Source: an uncultured Lachnospiraceae bacterium (GTDB lineage: Bacteria; Bacillota; Clostridia; Lachnospirales; Lachnospiraceae). Taken from it: DNA of 18,387 nt. Positions 1 through 6,957 of the stretch are shown piece after piece (position 1 is the first letter of the stretch; every line of letters starts with the position of its first letter). The position numbers and the translations under genes are program-made. The stretch is from contig CAMWJQ010000020.1 of NCBI GenBank assembly GCA_947174615.1, forward strand, positions 1 through 18,387, given 5' to 3'. A model generated the notes under the pieces. It worked only from the letters and a program-made list of their open reading frames with translations. It made no database searches and was not told the origin of the DNA.

Positions 1-2060
1 TAAGATACCCATGTTGTCCCCGCGGCACGCGCACAGAGGCTGTCAAGGGCGCCGTCAAACACCTCCCGTCTGGCATCTGCCCGCAAAACTGGCCGCAGCT
101 CTGCATAACTATCTTTCCCTGTGAGCTGCGGATACAGTCGGTCGCTCACAAGAACCTGCACACCATTCATAAAACCGTTGTTTCCCACGCTGAAGTAATG
201 CTCATAACCATCCAATGTCTTTAAGACAGATAACTTGCGCCCCGCAATCATAATCGTACTGCCCGCTTCAAGATGTGTCGTTCCAATCTCCATTCCTTCG
301 ATTGTCATTGGAATCGGATTGCGGACAATGCATCCCTCTCCTGCCTTCCACGCACTCCATTGTTCTTCGGTGAGCGTTTCCTGAAAAAGATGCGATGCCC
401 AGTACTCATTGCTGCCAAAGATCTGAAAACACTCTCCAATGCCCAGCGAAAAGTCCGTCTCGATTCCCACTGGCTGATACTGCTCATCCAAGTTATAAAG
501 AGAAACCTGCTGTGCTGCCACTGCCGATACATTGGCGTCTGCCTCCATGCGCGCGAGCTCCTCCGGCAAAAACCCGTCATACAGATTGACCACCGAATAA
601 TCACCCAGGTGTTCCGACTCTGCCCCTGCGACACTCAGATGGGAAAGATAGCTTTGCAGCGTCACAAACACCGTAATGCTCATCACCAACGACAAGACCG
701 TAACAACAGTACGGCTCCTGTTCCGGCTCAGGTTCAACGCCGCATAATACCGCTCAAAATTCCGTATCGTTCTTGTCTTTCGTCTTGCCGCCTTATATGA
801 TGCAACGCTGCGCATGGCAGCTACAGGAGAAACTTTTGCCGCAAAATGCGCCGCAGGCGCTGCCGCCAAAAAAGCAGACAACAGCGCGATGCATACGCTT
901 ACCACAAGATAACCCCATTTTCCAGAAGCATTTTGTGCAATCAGCATCTGGAGCTGCGCTGTGTCCTGCGCGAGAAACATTTCCGGTGAAAGCTGATTGA
1001 ACACTGCCGCCAGAATCCCTTCTGATGACAGCAGCCCCAACAGCAGTCCTGCCGGAATACCACACATGCACAGCAATAAAATTTCCGCCGCCACAATACG
1101 ATACAGCTGCCCTTTTTCTGCGCCGATTGCACGCAGTACGCCGTACTGCCCAATGCGCCGGGTCACTGCGATTTTAAAAATATTAAATATAACCAGCCCA
1201 GCTGCCAGCAAAATGAGCAGGGCTGCCAAGACGCCCGCAAACATGACAAATGGAAATCCATTATCATCCAGCATGATACCATCTTCCTCTGAACTGTAAT
1301 GAATCCCAAGCGCATTCAGATATGGAGCATTATAGATTGTATCTAACTCATGGATTCCCAGACTTTCAGCCAGCTCATCCACGACTGCCTGAAAGTTCTT
1401 TTTATCCGTAGTTTTGATGTCCATGCAATAATAGAGATACATCTGCGGCAGAATTACGGACGCACTGCCCTCACCCACAAATCCCCGAATACTCCCATAA
1501 ACATAACCCAAATAATTATTCTGTATAATACCTGTAAGAACAAAGTCTGCCTCATACTCATAAGCTTCAATCTCAACACCATGACGCAATGCCTTGGAGA
1601 GCGAAAGGGAGATTGTGTCTCCAACAGTTCCGGTAAACCCAAGAAACTGCAGTGCATCCTCTGACAACACAATTTCCATAGGACTTTGAGGCAGCCGTCC
1701 CTCCGCCAGTCTTGTGTATGCCGGCAGGGTGCACAGCCCGTCTCCCCAGTACTCGACCAGATCGAGCTTCAGCAAATCATTTAACGTCGTACTGCCCACC
1801 TGTACATAGCGCCCTGTGTATGATAATCGTTCATCGCGCTCCAACGCCTGCGCCTGGGTCTCGGTGAGCTGCACAAAAGACGCATAGCGGTCGCCCCCGA
1901 TTGCAATTGCCTGCTGCCTGCGCATCGCATCCAAAATGCCCACAGACTGTCCAACCGCTGTTGTCATCGTCGAGGATATAATAATCGCTATTATAATAAG
2001 CAGGGACACCCTCTTCTGCCCCATGATTTCTCTCCAAGCCAACGTATAATACGATTTCAT
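1..2060 (-). CDS. ABC transporter permease, FtsX/MacB type (partial, runs off left edge)
   Basis: This is the membrane part of an export or peptide-resistance ABC system. The frame is open from the ATG at 2060 to the window edge (686 codons seen), so the C-terminus is missing. TM1 is at about residues 18-36, followed by a large extracellular domain (about 40-265). TM2 is at about 272-298, TM3 at 320-346, TM4 at 382-405, and TM5 at 450-469 starts a second FtsX-like half with its own extracellular domain. The FtsX signature lies around residues 301-326 (RRIGQYGVLRAIGAEKGQ). The start overlaps the stop of the ATPase gene as ATGA, with AGGAG just before it, so translation is probably coupled. The family (duplicated FtsX with one ATPase beside a two-component system) often handles antimicrobial peptides. 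The substrate here is unknown. Confidence 0.9.
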   Translation of the reverse strand, partial: MKSYYTLAWREIMGQKRVSLLIIIAIIISSTMTTAVGQSVGILDAMRRQQAIAIGGDRYASFVQLTETQAQALERDERLSYTGRYVQVGSTTLNDLLKLDLVEYWGDGLCTLPAYTRLAEGRLPQSPMEIVLSEDALQFLGFTGTVGDTISLSLSKALRHGVEIEAYEYEADFVLTGIIQNNYLGYVYGSIRGFVGEGSASVILPQMYLYYCMDIKTTDKKNFQAVVDELAESLGIHELDTIYNAPYLNALGIHYSSEEDGIMLDDNGFPFVMFAGVLAALLILLAAGLVIFNIFKIAVTRRIGQYGVLRAIGAEKGQLYRIVAAEILLLCMCGIPAGLLLGLLSSEGILAAVFNQLSPEMFLAQDTAQLQMLIAQNASGKWGYLVVSVCIALLSAFLAAAPAAHFAAKVSPVAAMRSVASYKAARRKTRTIRNFERYYAALNLSRNRSRTVVTVLSLVMSITVFVTLQSYLSHLSVAGAESEHLGDYSVVNLYDGFLPEELARMEADANVSAVAAQQVSLYNLDEQYQPVGIETDFSLGIGECFQIFGSNEYWASHLFQETLTEEQWSAWKAGEGCIVRNPIPMTIEGMEIGTTHLEAGSTIMIAGRKLSVLKTLDGYEHYFSVGNNGFMNGVQVLVSDRLYPQLTGKDSYAELRPVLRADARREVFDGALDSLCARAAGTTWVS

Positions 2061-2746
2061 TCTCCTTTCGCCCCTTTCTGGTCCCCCTCTGATAAAATGC
2101 CGTCCTTCATCACGACTTTGCGCGCTGCCATCTGCGCGATCCCATAGTCGTGCGTGATAACCACCAGCGTCCTGCCCATCTTCTGCCAGATATCCTTTAA
2201 CATGCGCATGACCTCCGCGCCGCTTTTGCTGTCCAGATTTCCGGTCGGCTCATCGGCAAAAACGATATCTGGCTTTGCAATCAGTGCGCGTGCAATCGCC
2301 ACTCGTTGCTGCTGTCCGCCGCTGAGCTCATGCGGCAGATGCGCCAGTCGGTCACGAATGCCAAGAATCCTTGTCAGCTCGTCAAAATAGGCACTGTCCG
2401 CCTGTTTTTTGTCAAGCAGCAGCGGCATCAGGATATTTTCCCGCGCCGTCAGAATCGGCATTAAATGAAACTGCTGAAAGATAAATCCAATACGTCTGCG
2501 CCGAAATGCTGACAGCTCCCTGTCGCGCAGTTTATAGATCTCCTGACCGTCGTAAGACAGGATGCCCTCCGTCGGAAAATCCAAACCGGACAGCAGGTGA
2601 AGCAGTGTACTCTTTCCGCTTCCCGATGGTCCCATGATCGAGAGAAACTCTCCTGATGCAATCTCAAGATTTGCTTTGTGCAGCGCTGTGACCTGATTGG
2701 CGCCGCTGCCGTAAATTTTACTTAGATTTTCTGCTTGAATGAACAT
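2057..2746 (-). CDS. ABC transporter ATPase, LolD/MacB type
   Basis: This cytoplasmic ATPase powers the FtsX-type permease encoded next. All nucleotide-binding motifs are intact in its 229 residues: Walker A GPSGSGKST at 39-47, Q-loop around 91-92, signature LSGGQ at 141-145, Walker B IVFADE at 161-166 with the following PTGNLDS typical of the LolD/MacB/FtsE branch, and H-loop H199. The start ATG at 2746 has AGGAG about 8 nt upstream. It lies 77 bp downstream of the histidine kinase stop, a gap that holds a candidate response-regulator site, so it probably heads its own regulated transcript. It overlaps the permease by 4 bp. The transported compound cannot be told from the sequence; resistance to an antimicrobial peptide is an inference from context. 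Confidence 0.95.
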   Translation of the reverse strand: MFIQAENLSKIYGSGANQVTALHKANLEIASGEFLSIMGPSGSGKSTLLHLLSGLDFPTEGILSYDGQEIYKLRDRELSAFRRRRIGFIFQQFHLMPILTARENILMPLLLDKKQADSAYFDELTRILGIRDRLAHLPHELSGGQQQRVAIARALIAKPDIVFADEPTGNLDSKSGAEVMRMLKDIWQKMGRTLVVITHDYGIAQMAARKVVMKDGILSEGDQKGAKGE

Positions 2747-2786
2747 AAAAACACTCTCCTTTTCGTTTCTAAACTACCAGAAGAGT

Positions 2787-2815
2787 GTACTAAATAAATC
2801 TCAAAATTTGCTCAA
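2787..2815 (-). promoter_or_regulatory. Candidate response-regulator box before the ABC operon
   Basis: On the minus strand there is a direct repeat TTGAG (from 2815) and TTGAGATTTAT (from 2804), exactly 11 bp apart. The same arrangement lies before the response regulator gene. The second repeat ends about 48 nt before the ATPase ATG, as against 47 nt in the regulator operon. A weak -10 (TACACT, 2789-2784) follows without a good -35, which would fit a promoter that needs an activator. Binding by the neighbouring OmpR-type regulator is inference. Confidence 0.5.
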
Positions 2816-2823
2816 GATATTTA

Positions 2824-3930
2824 TTAAGAAAAAAACGCCTTTGCCGCCGCCCCGCCGTCCGTTCCATTTTCGAGACGAAGCGCCCCGCCGTGCTTGGCAC
2901 AGAGCAATTGGCTGCTGTACAGTCCCATTCCAAAGTGCACAGGCTCCTCATGCTTTTTACTAAAGGGCTTTGGACCATCTTTGACGAGCTCCGCAGGATA
3001 TCCTGCCCCATCATCCAGAACCGTCAAAAGCAGCATGTTCTCACCCTTCTCGGAAACAAGCTCCAGCACAATCTCCAGCCTGCTCTGCGCATAACGCGCT
3101 GCATTGCCAATCAGATTCTCCGCAACCGTCAGAAACAAACCATGATCCAGTTCTACGTCTGCCTCCTCCTGTGCCGTGACTAATACCGCAAGTGTGGGTG
3201 CAAGCATTCTTGCCGTCTCCTGCACCTCTTTGCGCAGTACAGATGTATTCACTGTTTTTCTGCATACCGGCATCTGCTCTAACCGCTGAATACTGCTCAT
3301 CGCCTCCACATACTGTTCAATGCGCAGCGTATACGTTTCGAGTCGTTCGAGCGTCTGCATATCCCCGCTTCCCTGCCGCAGCATTTTCACTGTGCCTTTC
3401 AAAACCGTTATAGGGTTGCGCAGGTCATGGGCAAATGCCGCATTGAGCCGCCTGCGCTCCTCCGCCTGCCGCCACAGCTCCTGATTCGTGTGCAGCAGCT
3501 CCGCGCGCATGAACTCAAACGCCGCACAAATCTGCCCCAGCTCGTCCGCAGAAACCTCGGGAATCGAGAAGTCAAGATTGTGCATACGAATCCGTTCCGT
3601 ACTCTCGCTGAGCACGGCAATCGGTAATTTTAATTTCAAGTGATAAAACACAATGCCAGCCAGTCCTAAACCGCTCACGGGCACAATCAAAACAGCAAGC
3701 AATTGAATTTTGTTTAACAACCGCATCATGTGCTCCTGTTCCGGTGTAGGTCTACCTAAATCCATCACAACACCATCTGGTGTAAACGCAATGCCAGAAC
3801 GGGGGTATGTGTCATAAATCTTTGCACAGACCTGATAAATACCATACGTCAACAGCAGAGCTGCTGCCATGCAGAGCACAGACACCAGAAAAAAGGAACT
3901 CCGAAGCCCCATTTTTTTTAGCCGTTCCAT
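2824..3930 (-). CDS. Sensor histidine kinase
   Basis: This is the membrane kinase of the two-component system with the regulator encoded just before it. It has 368 residues. TM1 is at about 12-32, a short outside loop at about 33-75, TM2 at about 77-97, and a HAMP-like linker follows. The HisKA domain has the phosphoacceptor in AFAHDLRNP (H168). The ATPase domain has N-box ENLIGNAARYA (271-281), DDGAG (306-310) and GMGLY (334-338). The outside loop is about 40 residues, larger than the near-absent loop of BceS-type kinases, so it may sense a ligand itself. The ATG at 3930 lies inside the end of the regulator gene (13-bp overlap) without a clear ribosome binding site. ATG at 3912, just after the regulator stop, is an alternative start. 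Confidence 0.93.
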   Translation of the reverse strand: MERLKKMGLRSSFFLVSVLCMAAALLLTYGIYQVCAKIYDTYPRSGIAFTPDGVVMDLGRPTPEQEHMMRLLNKIQLLAVLIVPVSGLGLAGIVFYHLKLKLPIAVLSESTERIRMHNLDFSIPEVSADELGQICAAFEFMRAELLHTNQELWRQAEERRRLNAAFAHDLRNPITVLKGTVKMLRQGSGDMQTLERLETYTLRIEQYVEAMSSIQRLEQMPVCRKTVNTSVLRKEVQETARMLAPTLAVLVTAQEEADVELDHGLFLTVAENLIGNAARYAQSRLEIVLELVSEKGENMLLLTVLDDGAGYPAELVKDGPKPFSKKHEEPVHFGMGLYSSQLLCAKHGGALRLENGTDGGAAAKAFFS

Positions 3931-4628
3931 TTATAACCACACCCCCAGACTGTCTCAATATAACTGTGCAGCGTATGCACAGCGAGCTTTGCGCGAATCT
4001 TGCGGATATGTTCCATGATGGTATCACTGTTTCCATCACCGTCGATTCCCCAGATGGTCTCGTAGATTCGTTCCCGGTCAAAGACCTGTCCTGCGTTGAG
4101 CGAAAGCAGCTCCACAATATCAAATTCCCGTTTGGACAACACCACAAGCTCCCCGTTTGCCACAACAGTGCGGGCTGCATAATCCACCGTCAGCTCCCCA
4201 AAAAAACGCACTGCCGCACAACACTGCCGCCGCTGCTCCCGGCGCAGGTGCGCCTCCACCCGCGCACCCAGCTCCTCTAAGTCAAACGGCTTTACGATAT
4301 AGTCATCCGCCCCTGCCCGAAACCCTTCGATTTTGTCAGCGGACTCGATTCTCGCTGTCAAAAACAGAATCGGGCAGGTGATATATTCTCTGATTTTCCG
4401 GCAGACTGCAAGCCCGTCCAAACCAGGCATGTTGATGTCGAGCAAGATTAAATCCGGACGTACAGACACTTTCTGCAAGGCCTCTGCCCCGCTGCAGGCA
4501 GTAAACACTTGATAACACGGGGCAAAATAATCCGCCATCATGTCCACGATGCCTCTCTCGTCATCAACAATCAACAGTTTATGCCTCATAGGCGATTCTT
4601 TCAATTTGGGCAATTGATCTTGTTTCAT
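3918..4628 (-). CDS. OmpR/PhoB-family response regulator
   Basis: This DNA-binding response regulator probably takes phosphate from the kinase encoded directly downstream. From the ATG at 4628 it has 236 residues. The receiver domain shows acidic pair D22-D23, phosphoacceptor D64 (LLDINMPGLDG), T91 and K113 (VKPF). A winged-helix output domain follows, with LSKREFDIVELL and the C-terminal ETVWGCGYKW typical of the OmpR family. I chose ATG 4628 because GGAGAG lies about 9 nt before it. The longer frame back to a TTG at 4685 would start inside the putative -35 element, so it is rejected. ATG 4589 is possible but lacks a good ribosome binding site. A conserved repeat upstream suggests that it regulates itself and the ABC operon. 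Confidence 0.94.
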   Translation of the reverse strand: MKQDQLPKLKESPMRHKLLIVDDERGIVDMMADYFAPCYQVFTACSGAEALQKVSVRPDLILLDINMPGLDGLAVCRKIREYITCPILFLTARIESADKIEGFRAGADDYIVKPFDLEELGARVEAHLRREQRRQCCAAVRFFGELTVDYAARTVVANGELVVLSKREFDIVELLSLNAGQVFDRERIYETIWGIDGDGNSDTIMEHIRKIRAKLAVHTLHSYIETVWGCGYKWNG

Positions 4629-4655
4629 GTAATTGTTCTCTCCATTTTTATATAT

Positions 4656-4696
4656 TTTATAAGATAAATACCCTATAAATCTCAAGCAATTCTCAA
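4656..4696 (-). promoter_or_regulatory. Promoter and direct repeat of the regulator-kinase operon
   Basis: On the minus strand, TTGAGA (from 4696) and TTGAGATTTAT (from 4685) form a direct repeat with an 11-bp step. The second TTGAGA (4685-4680) also serves as a good -35, with TATAAA (4661-4656) as -10 at an 18-bp spacing. A repeat overlapping a -35 is a common layout for OmpR-family autoregulation. The match to the site before the ABC operon is 17 of 25 positions. Confidence 0.6.
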
Positions 4697-4717
4697 ATAC
4701 GAAAAAACTTCCACATG

Positions 4718-4791
4718 TTATTCACATACTTATCCACATATTATCCACATCATGTGAACAACTTTTTTAAGCTATCCAATTGTTATCCACA
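4718..4791 (+). promoter_or_regulatory. Cluster of four DnaA boxes
   Basis: Four 9-mers fit the DnaA box TTATNCACA, all on the plus strand: TTATTCACA at 4718-4726 and TTATCCACA at 4730-4738, 4741-4749 and 4783-4791. The first three step by 12 and 11 bp, about one helical turn. A near-box in reverse orientation (TTGTTCACA) lies at 4753-4761. The three-box array sits between CCACATG (4711-4717) and CATGTGA (4751-4757), flanked by A6 and T6 runs, an imperfect inverted repeat. No dnaA or dnaN gene is nearby. The cluster lies in the 177-bp gap between the deacetylase stop and the regulator start, just upstream of the regulator promoter. Confidence 0.7.
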
Positions 4792-4805
4792 GACAAGCCA
4801 GCGCC

Positions 4806-5846
4806 TTACATCGATGGTGCAAAGTCTTGCTGCAATGAAACAAAGCGATATCCCATCTCCTCCCATCGCGTCAGCAGCTCGTCCAAAATCTCGCCGTTGG
4901 TCTTGGAAGTATTGTGCAGCAGTACAATTGCCCCGGGATGAATACGCGATGTGAGCTTATCAAAAGCAGCATCATGGCTAGGCTGGTTTTCCGTATCCCA
5001 GTCCACATAAGCAAGGCTCCAGAAAATCGTGCTGTAGCCCAGCTGCTGTGCCATCTTGATGTTCTCCGCATTTGCCTTGCCCTGCGGCGGGCGATAGTAT
5101 GGCGATAATCTCGTACCTGTAATCTCATAAAACGAATCTGCCACGTCATCCAATTCTTTCTGAAACGCTTCCAGACTGGAGATTGAGGACATATCCGGAT
5201 GGTGATAAGTGTGGTTGCCAACCATGTGCCCTTCCTCTACCATGCGTTTCACCAGATCAGGCGCTGTCTCCAAAAAATGTCCCACCACAAAAAATGTTGC
5301 TGGGACGTTATGTTTTTTCAGCGCATCCAAGATCGCCCCGGTATTGCCGTTCTCATAGCCGCAGTCAAACGTAAGATAAATGACCTTCTCACTGTCATCG
5401 CCCACAAAATAAGCATCATACCACGCCAAATCCTCCGGCAGCGCATTCCCCACTGGCTGCGTGCCAGATTCCCCAAAAGAAAGTCCCCAGTCCTCGGAAT
5501 CAAGCCGCAGTGTAAAACCCTCGGGCGGCTGCTTTTTCTCTTTGACAGCAATGCCGCCCGCTTCACTGCCGGTATCCTGAACTCCACGCTGGTTCTCAGA
5601 CTCTGGCAGTGCCGGCTCCGTTTTCTGGTTCTCGGTTTCCTGCGCTGAAGTTTCCTGCTCGTCTGTCTGTGTCAGGTCTGCAAAGTCCAGCGTAACAACG
5701 GTCTTTCCCTCCGGCTCTGCCTCGTTTCGCGCGACCTCCTGCGCGCCGGAACTGCCGCACGCCGCAAGCAATACAACGGTCATAACTACGCCGAACACAC
5801 GGATTTTCTTCCTGTTTTTTGGCGCTTTATCCTCTGTGAATCTCAT
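4806..5846 (-). CDS. pdaA: PdaA-like polysaccharide (muramic delta-lactam) deacetylase, lipoprotein
   Basis: This is a carbohydrate esterase family 4 (NodB) enzyme most like Bacillus PdaA, which removes the N-acetyl group from muramic acid during spore-cortex synthesis. From ATG 5846 (AGGAG about 8 nt upstream) it has 346 residues. It has a lipoprotein signal with lipobox LAAC ending at C30, a low-complexity E/Q/T-rich linker at about 35-105, and a NodB domain at about 150-340. The motifs are TFDCGYENG (159-167), GNHTYHHPD (210-218, metal histidines H212 and H216), RPPQGK (252-257), VDWD (281-284) and LLHNTSK (309-315). YENG, HHPD, RPP and LLH match PdaA closely. The second residue of the first motif is Cys where classical NodB enzymes have Asp and Bacillus PdaA has Asn. 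It suggests the host sporulates; a vegetative cell-wall role is possible. Confidence 0.88.
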   Translation of the reverse strand: MRFTEDKAPKNRKKIRVFGVVMTVVLLAACGSSGAQEVARNEAEPEGKTVVTLDFADLTQTDEQETSAQETENQKTEPALPESENQRGVQDTGSEAGGIAVKEKKQPPEGFTLRLDSEDWGLSFGESGTQPVGNALPEDLAWYDAYFVGDDSEKVIYLTFDCGYENGNTGAILDALKKHNVPATFFVVGHFLETAPDLVKRMVEEGHMVGNHTYHHPDMSSISSLEAFQKELDDVADSFYEITGTRLSPYYRPPQGKANAENIKMAQQLGYSTIFWSLAYVDWDTENQPSHDAAFDKLTSRIHPGAIVLLHNTSKTNGEILDELLTRWEEMGYRFVSLQQDFAPSM

Positions 5847-6040
5847 ATAGAACACTCCTGTCTTATAATATTTTATTCGCGAACCACTCACGCAGCATAC
5901 AAATATGATCTATTATAAAACCAGATTGTATCAAAATTGCATCATTTCTGCAGCGCTGTCTTCAGAGATTCATACCGCAGGTGTTTTTCCTCCTTCGCAA
6001 AATGCGTTCCACGGAATTGCTCAGGGTTATTCTGACAGCC
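5847..6040. other. Intergenic region between the deacetylase and the hsp20 terminator
   Basis: I see no gene here. It must hold the deacetylase promoter on the minus strand. TATAAT is present at 5917-5912, but no convincing -35 lies 16-18 bp upstream. I could not fit a sporulation sigma-G or sigma-E promoter with any confidence. The sequence next to the gene (5860-5890) is A/T-rich. Confidence 0.4.
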
Positions 6041-6075
6041 AAAAAACGGCATAGCCTTGGCTACACCGTTTTTTT
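6041..6075 (-). terminator. Intrinsic terminator of hsp20
   Basis: A hairpin with arms AACGG..TAGCC and GGCTA..CCGTT around a two-base loop has A6 on one side and T7 on the other, so it can end transcripts in both directions. On the minus strand it lies about 55 nt after the hsp20 stop and ends in a T run. It would also shield the deacetylase gene from hsp20 read-through. Confidence 0.8.
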
Positions 6076-6082
6076 ACAAAAA

Positions 6083-6124
6083 TACCTTATTAGAATTACC
6101 TTATTAGAGTTACCTTATTCAATT
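6083..6124. repeat. Three 14-bp tandem repeats
   Basis: Three tandem copies of a 14-bp unit lie between the hsp20 stop and its terminator: TACCTTATTAGAAT (6083-6096), TACCTTATTAGAGT (6097-6110) and TACCTTATTCAATT (6111-6124). The first two differ at one base; the third is more diverged. They would sit in the hsp20 3' untranslated region. No function is evident. Confidence 0.85.
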
Positions 6125-6129
6125 GTCTC

Positions 6130-6588
6130 TTATCCCTCAATCGGAATATACTTGCTCTCCTCAATGACAGGCTTTGCCTCCTTCTTTGGAACGGACACTT
6201 TCAGGATGCCGTCCTCAAATCTCGCCTTGATGTCCTCCTGCTGAACATCCTCACCCACATAGAAGCTTCTGCTGCAGGTTCCGTAATATCTCTCGCGGCG
6301 GATGTATTTACCATTCTCGTCTTTCTGGTCGTTGTTCTGACTCGTCTCGGCATTGATGGTGAGATACCCGTTCTTGAGTTCTGCCTTCACGTTCTCCTTC
6401 TTGCAGCCCGGCAGGTCGATATCCAGCTCATAACCAGTCTCGTTCTCCTTGACATCCGTCCTCATAATACCTGTGGAGGTATTCAAACGGGAAGCCGCTC
6501 TCATCGGGCGGGCAAAATCGTCAAAGAAATCATCAAATAAACTTTCTCCAAAAATACTGTTCATAACATTTGCACTTGGTAATAACAT
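6130..6588 (-). CDS. hsp20: Small heat shock protein, Hsp20/alpha-crystallin family
   Basis: This cytoplasmic ATP-independent holdase chaperone binds unfolding proteins under heat or other stress. It has 152 residues, similar to Hsp18 of clostridia. A Phe/Asp-rich N-terminal arm (10-30) is followed by the alpha-crystallin domain at about 42-136, including the conserved FEDGILKVSVPK (124-135). The C-terminal IPI (148-150) is the I-x-I motif that joins dimers into oligomers. The ATG at 6588 has a strong AGGAGG about 8 nt upstream. It is a single gene with its own promoter, a CIRCE operator and a hairpin terminator, so HrcA repression at low temperature is the expected control. Confidence 0.97.
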   Translation of the reverse strand: MLLPSANVMNSIFGESLFDDFFDDFARPMRAASRLNTSTGIMRTDVKENETGYELDIDLPGCKKENVKAELKNGYLTINAETSQNNDQKDENGKYIRRERYYGTCSRSFYVGEDVQQEDIKARFEDGILKVSVPKKEAKPVIEESKYIPIEG

Positions 6589-6621
6589 AACGCATTCCTC
6601 CTAAAAATTTTATTCGTGTGT

Positions 6622-6641
6622 AACAGCTCGTGTGAGCTGTT
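6622..6641 (-). other. Hairpin in the hsp20 leader
   Basis: An 8-bp perfect stem AACAGCTC/GAGCTGTT with a 4-base loop lies in the untranslated leader between the promoter and the ribosome binding site. It does not cover AGGAGG (around 6600), so it is not an obvious RNA thermometer. It might stabilise the mRNA or, read from the plus strand where T-rich sequence follows, act as a weak terminator. Confidence 0.45.
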
Positions 6642-6661
6642 GTTTTATTTGTTATATATGT

Positions 6662-6690
6662 GTTATAACATACTTATTAGCACTCGTCAA
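6662..6690 (-). promoter_or_regulatory. Housekeeping promoter of hsp20
   Basis: On the minus strand, -35 TTGACG (6690-6685) and -10 TATAAC (6667-6662) are spaced by 17 bp. The -35 lies within the spacer of the CIRCE element, so bound HrcA would directly block RNA polymerase. Confidence 0.8.
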
Positions 6691-6703
6691 TAGTGAGTGC
6701 TAA
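6677..6703. promoter_or_regulatory. CIRCE element (HrcA operator)
   Basis: This is a perfect 9-9-9 inverted repeat, TTAGCACTC-N9-GAGTGCTAA, identical to the CIRCE consensus bound by the heat-shock repressor HrcA. It overlaps the hsp20 promoter. CIRCE is best known before groESL and dnaK operons; its position here puts hsp20 in the HrcA class. Confidence 0.97.
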
Positions 6704-6922
6704 TAAATTTTCTAAAAAAAGTATAAACTCCGATTTTATGCGGTCTACAGCTATTTTATCCAAAAATGTTCGTAAATATGCTGTTTGACACAAGATTCAA
6801 AATTTCTGTTTTTCACCCGATGGCACAAAACGACTATTTTTCGGGAGGTATCAGCAGGAGACCATTCCGCTGGAGGAAAGCAGGATTTATCGAGGGCTTT
6901 CTTTTTTAGAGTGTAAGCCCCC
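6704..6922. other. Intergenic region with inverted repeats, no recognised gene
   Basis: No convincing gene lies between the divergent hsp20 and blaI-type promoters. The A/T-rich first part gives way at about 6815 to mixed sequence with CCCGA (6819 area) and TCGGG (6841-6845) as inverted arms. A frame on the minus strand (6751-6996) is open but runs across the blaI-type promoter and has no family resemblance I can name. A small RNA or a dispersed repeat is possible; I cannot decide. Confidence 0.35.
6876..6907 (+). terminator. Possible weak terminator upstream of the blaI-type promoter
   Basis: GAAAGC (6876-6881) and GCTTTC (6896-6901) form a short stem with a 14-base loop, followed by T6. 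No plus-strand gene is recognised upstream, so its role is unclear. GGGCTT (6894-6899) can instead pair with AAGCCC (6915-6920). Confidence 0.3.
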
Positions 6923-6951
6923 TTGACAAATGTGTCTAACAGTATTAGACT
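6923..6951 (+). promoter_or_regulatory. Promoter of the blaI-blaR1-type operon
   Basis: A consensus -35 TTGACA (6923-6928) is followed after 17 bp by -10 TAGACT (6946-6951). A palindromic operator covers the spacer and most of the -10, so a bound repressor would exclude RNA polymerase. The leader to the ATG at 7113 is about 150 nt. Confidence 0.75.
6934..6950. promoter_or_regulatory. Operator 1 of the BlaI-type repressor
   Basis: This is the 17-bp palindrome GTCTAA-N5-TTAGAC, lying between the -35 and -10 of the operon promoter. An almost identical palindrome follows 24 bp downstream, measured centre to centre. Paired palindromes before blaI-type genes are the usual autoregulatory operators. 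Confidence 0.8.
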
Positions 6952-6957
6952 ATAGTT

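Noticed and set aside
273..800. Plus-strand frames across the FtsX-type permease
   Set aside because: They are antisense to a continuous 686-codon permease frame on the minus strand that has membrane segments and family motifs.
4629..4685. N-terminal extension of the response regulator from TTG 4685
   Set aside because: The TTG is part of the likely -35 and direct repeat and has no ribosome binding site. ATG 4628 has GGAGAG at the right distance.
4686..4800. Chromosomal or plasmid replication origin
   Set aside because: DnaA boxes are there, but no dnaA, dnaN or rep gene is adjacent and the genes on both sides are ordinary chromosomal ones. A DnaA-binding cluster outside oriC is the simpler reading.
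6600..6660. RNA thermometer in the hsp20 leader
   Set aside because: The hairpin does not pair with AGGAGG, and the CIRCE element already explains heat control.
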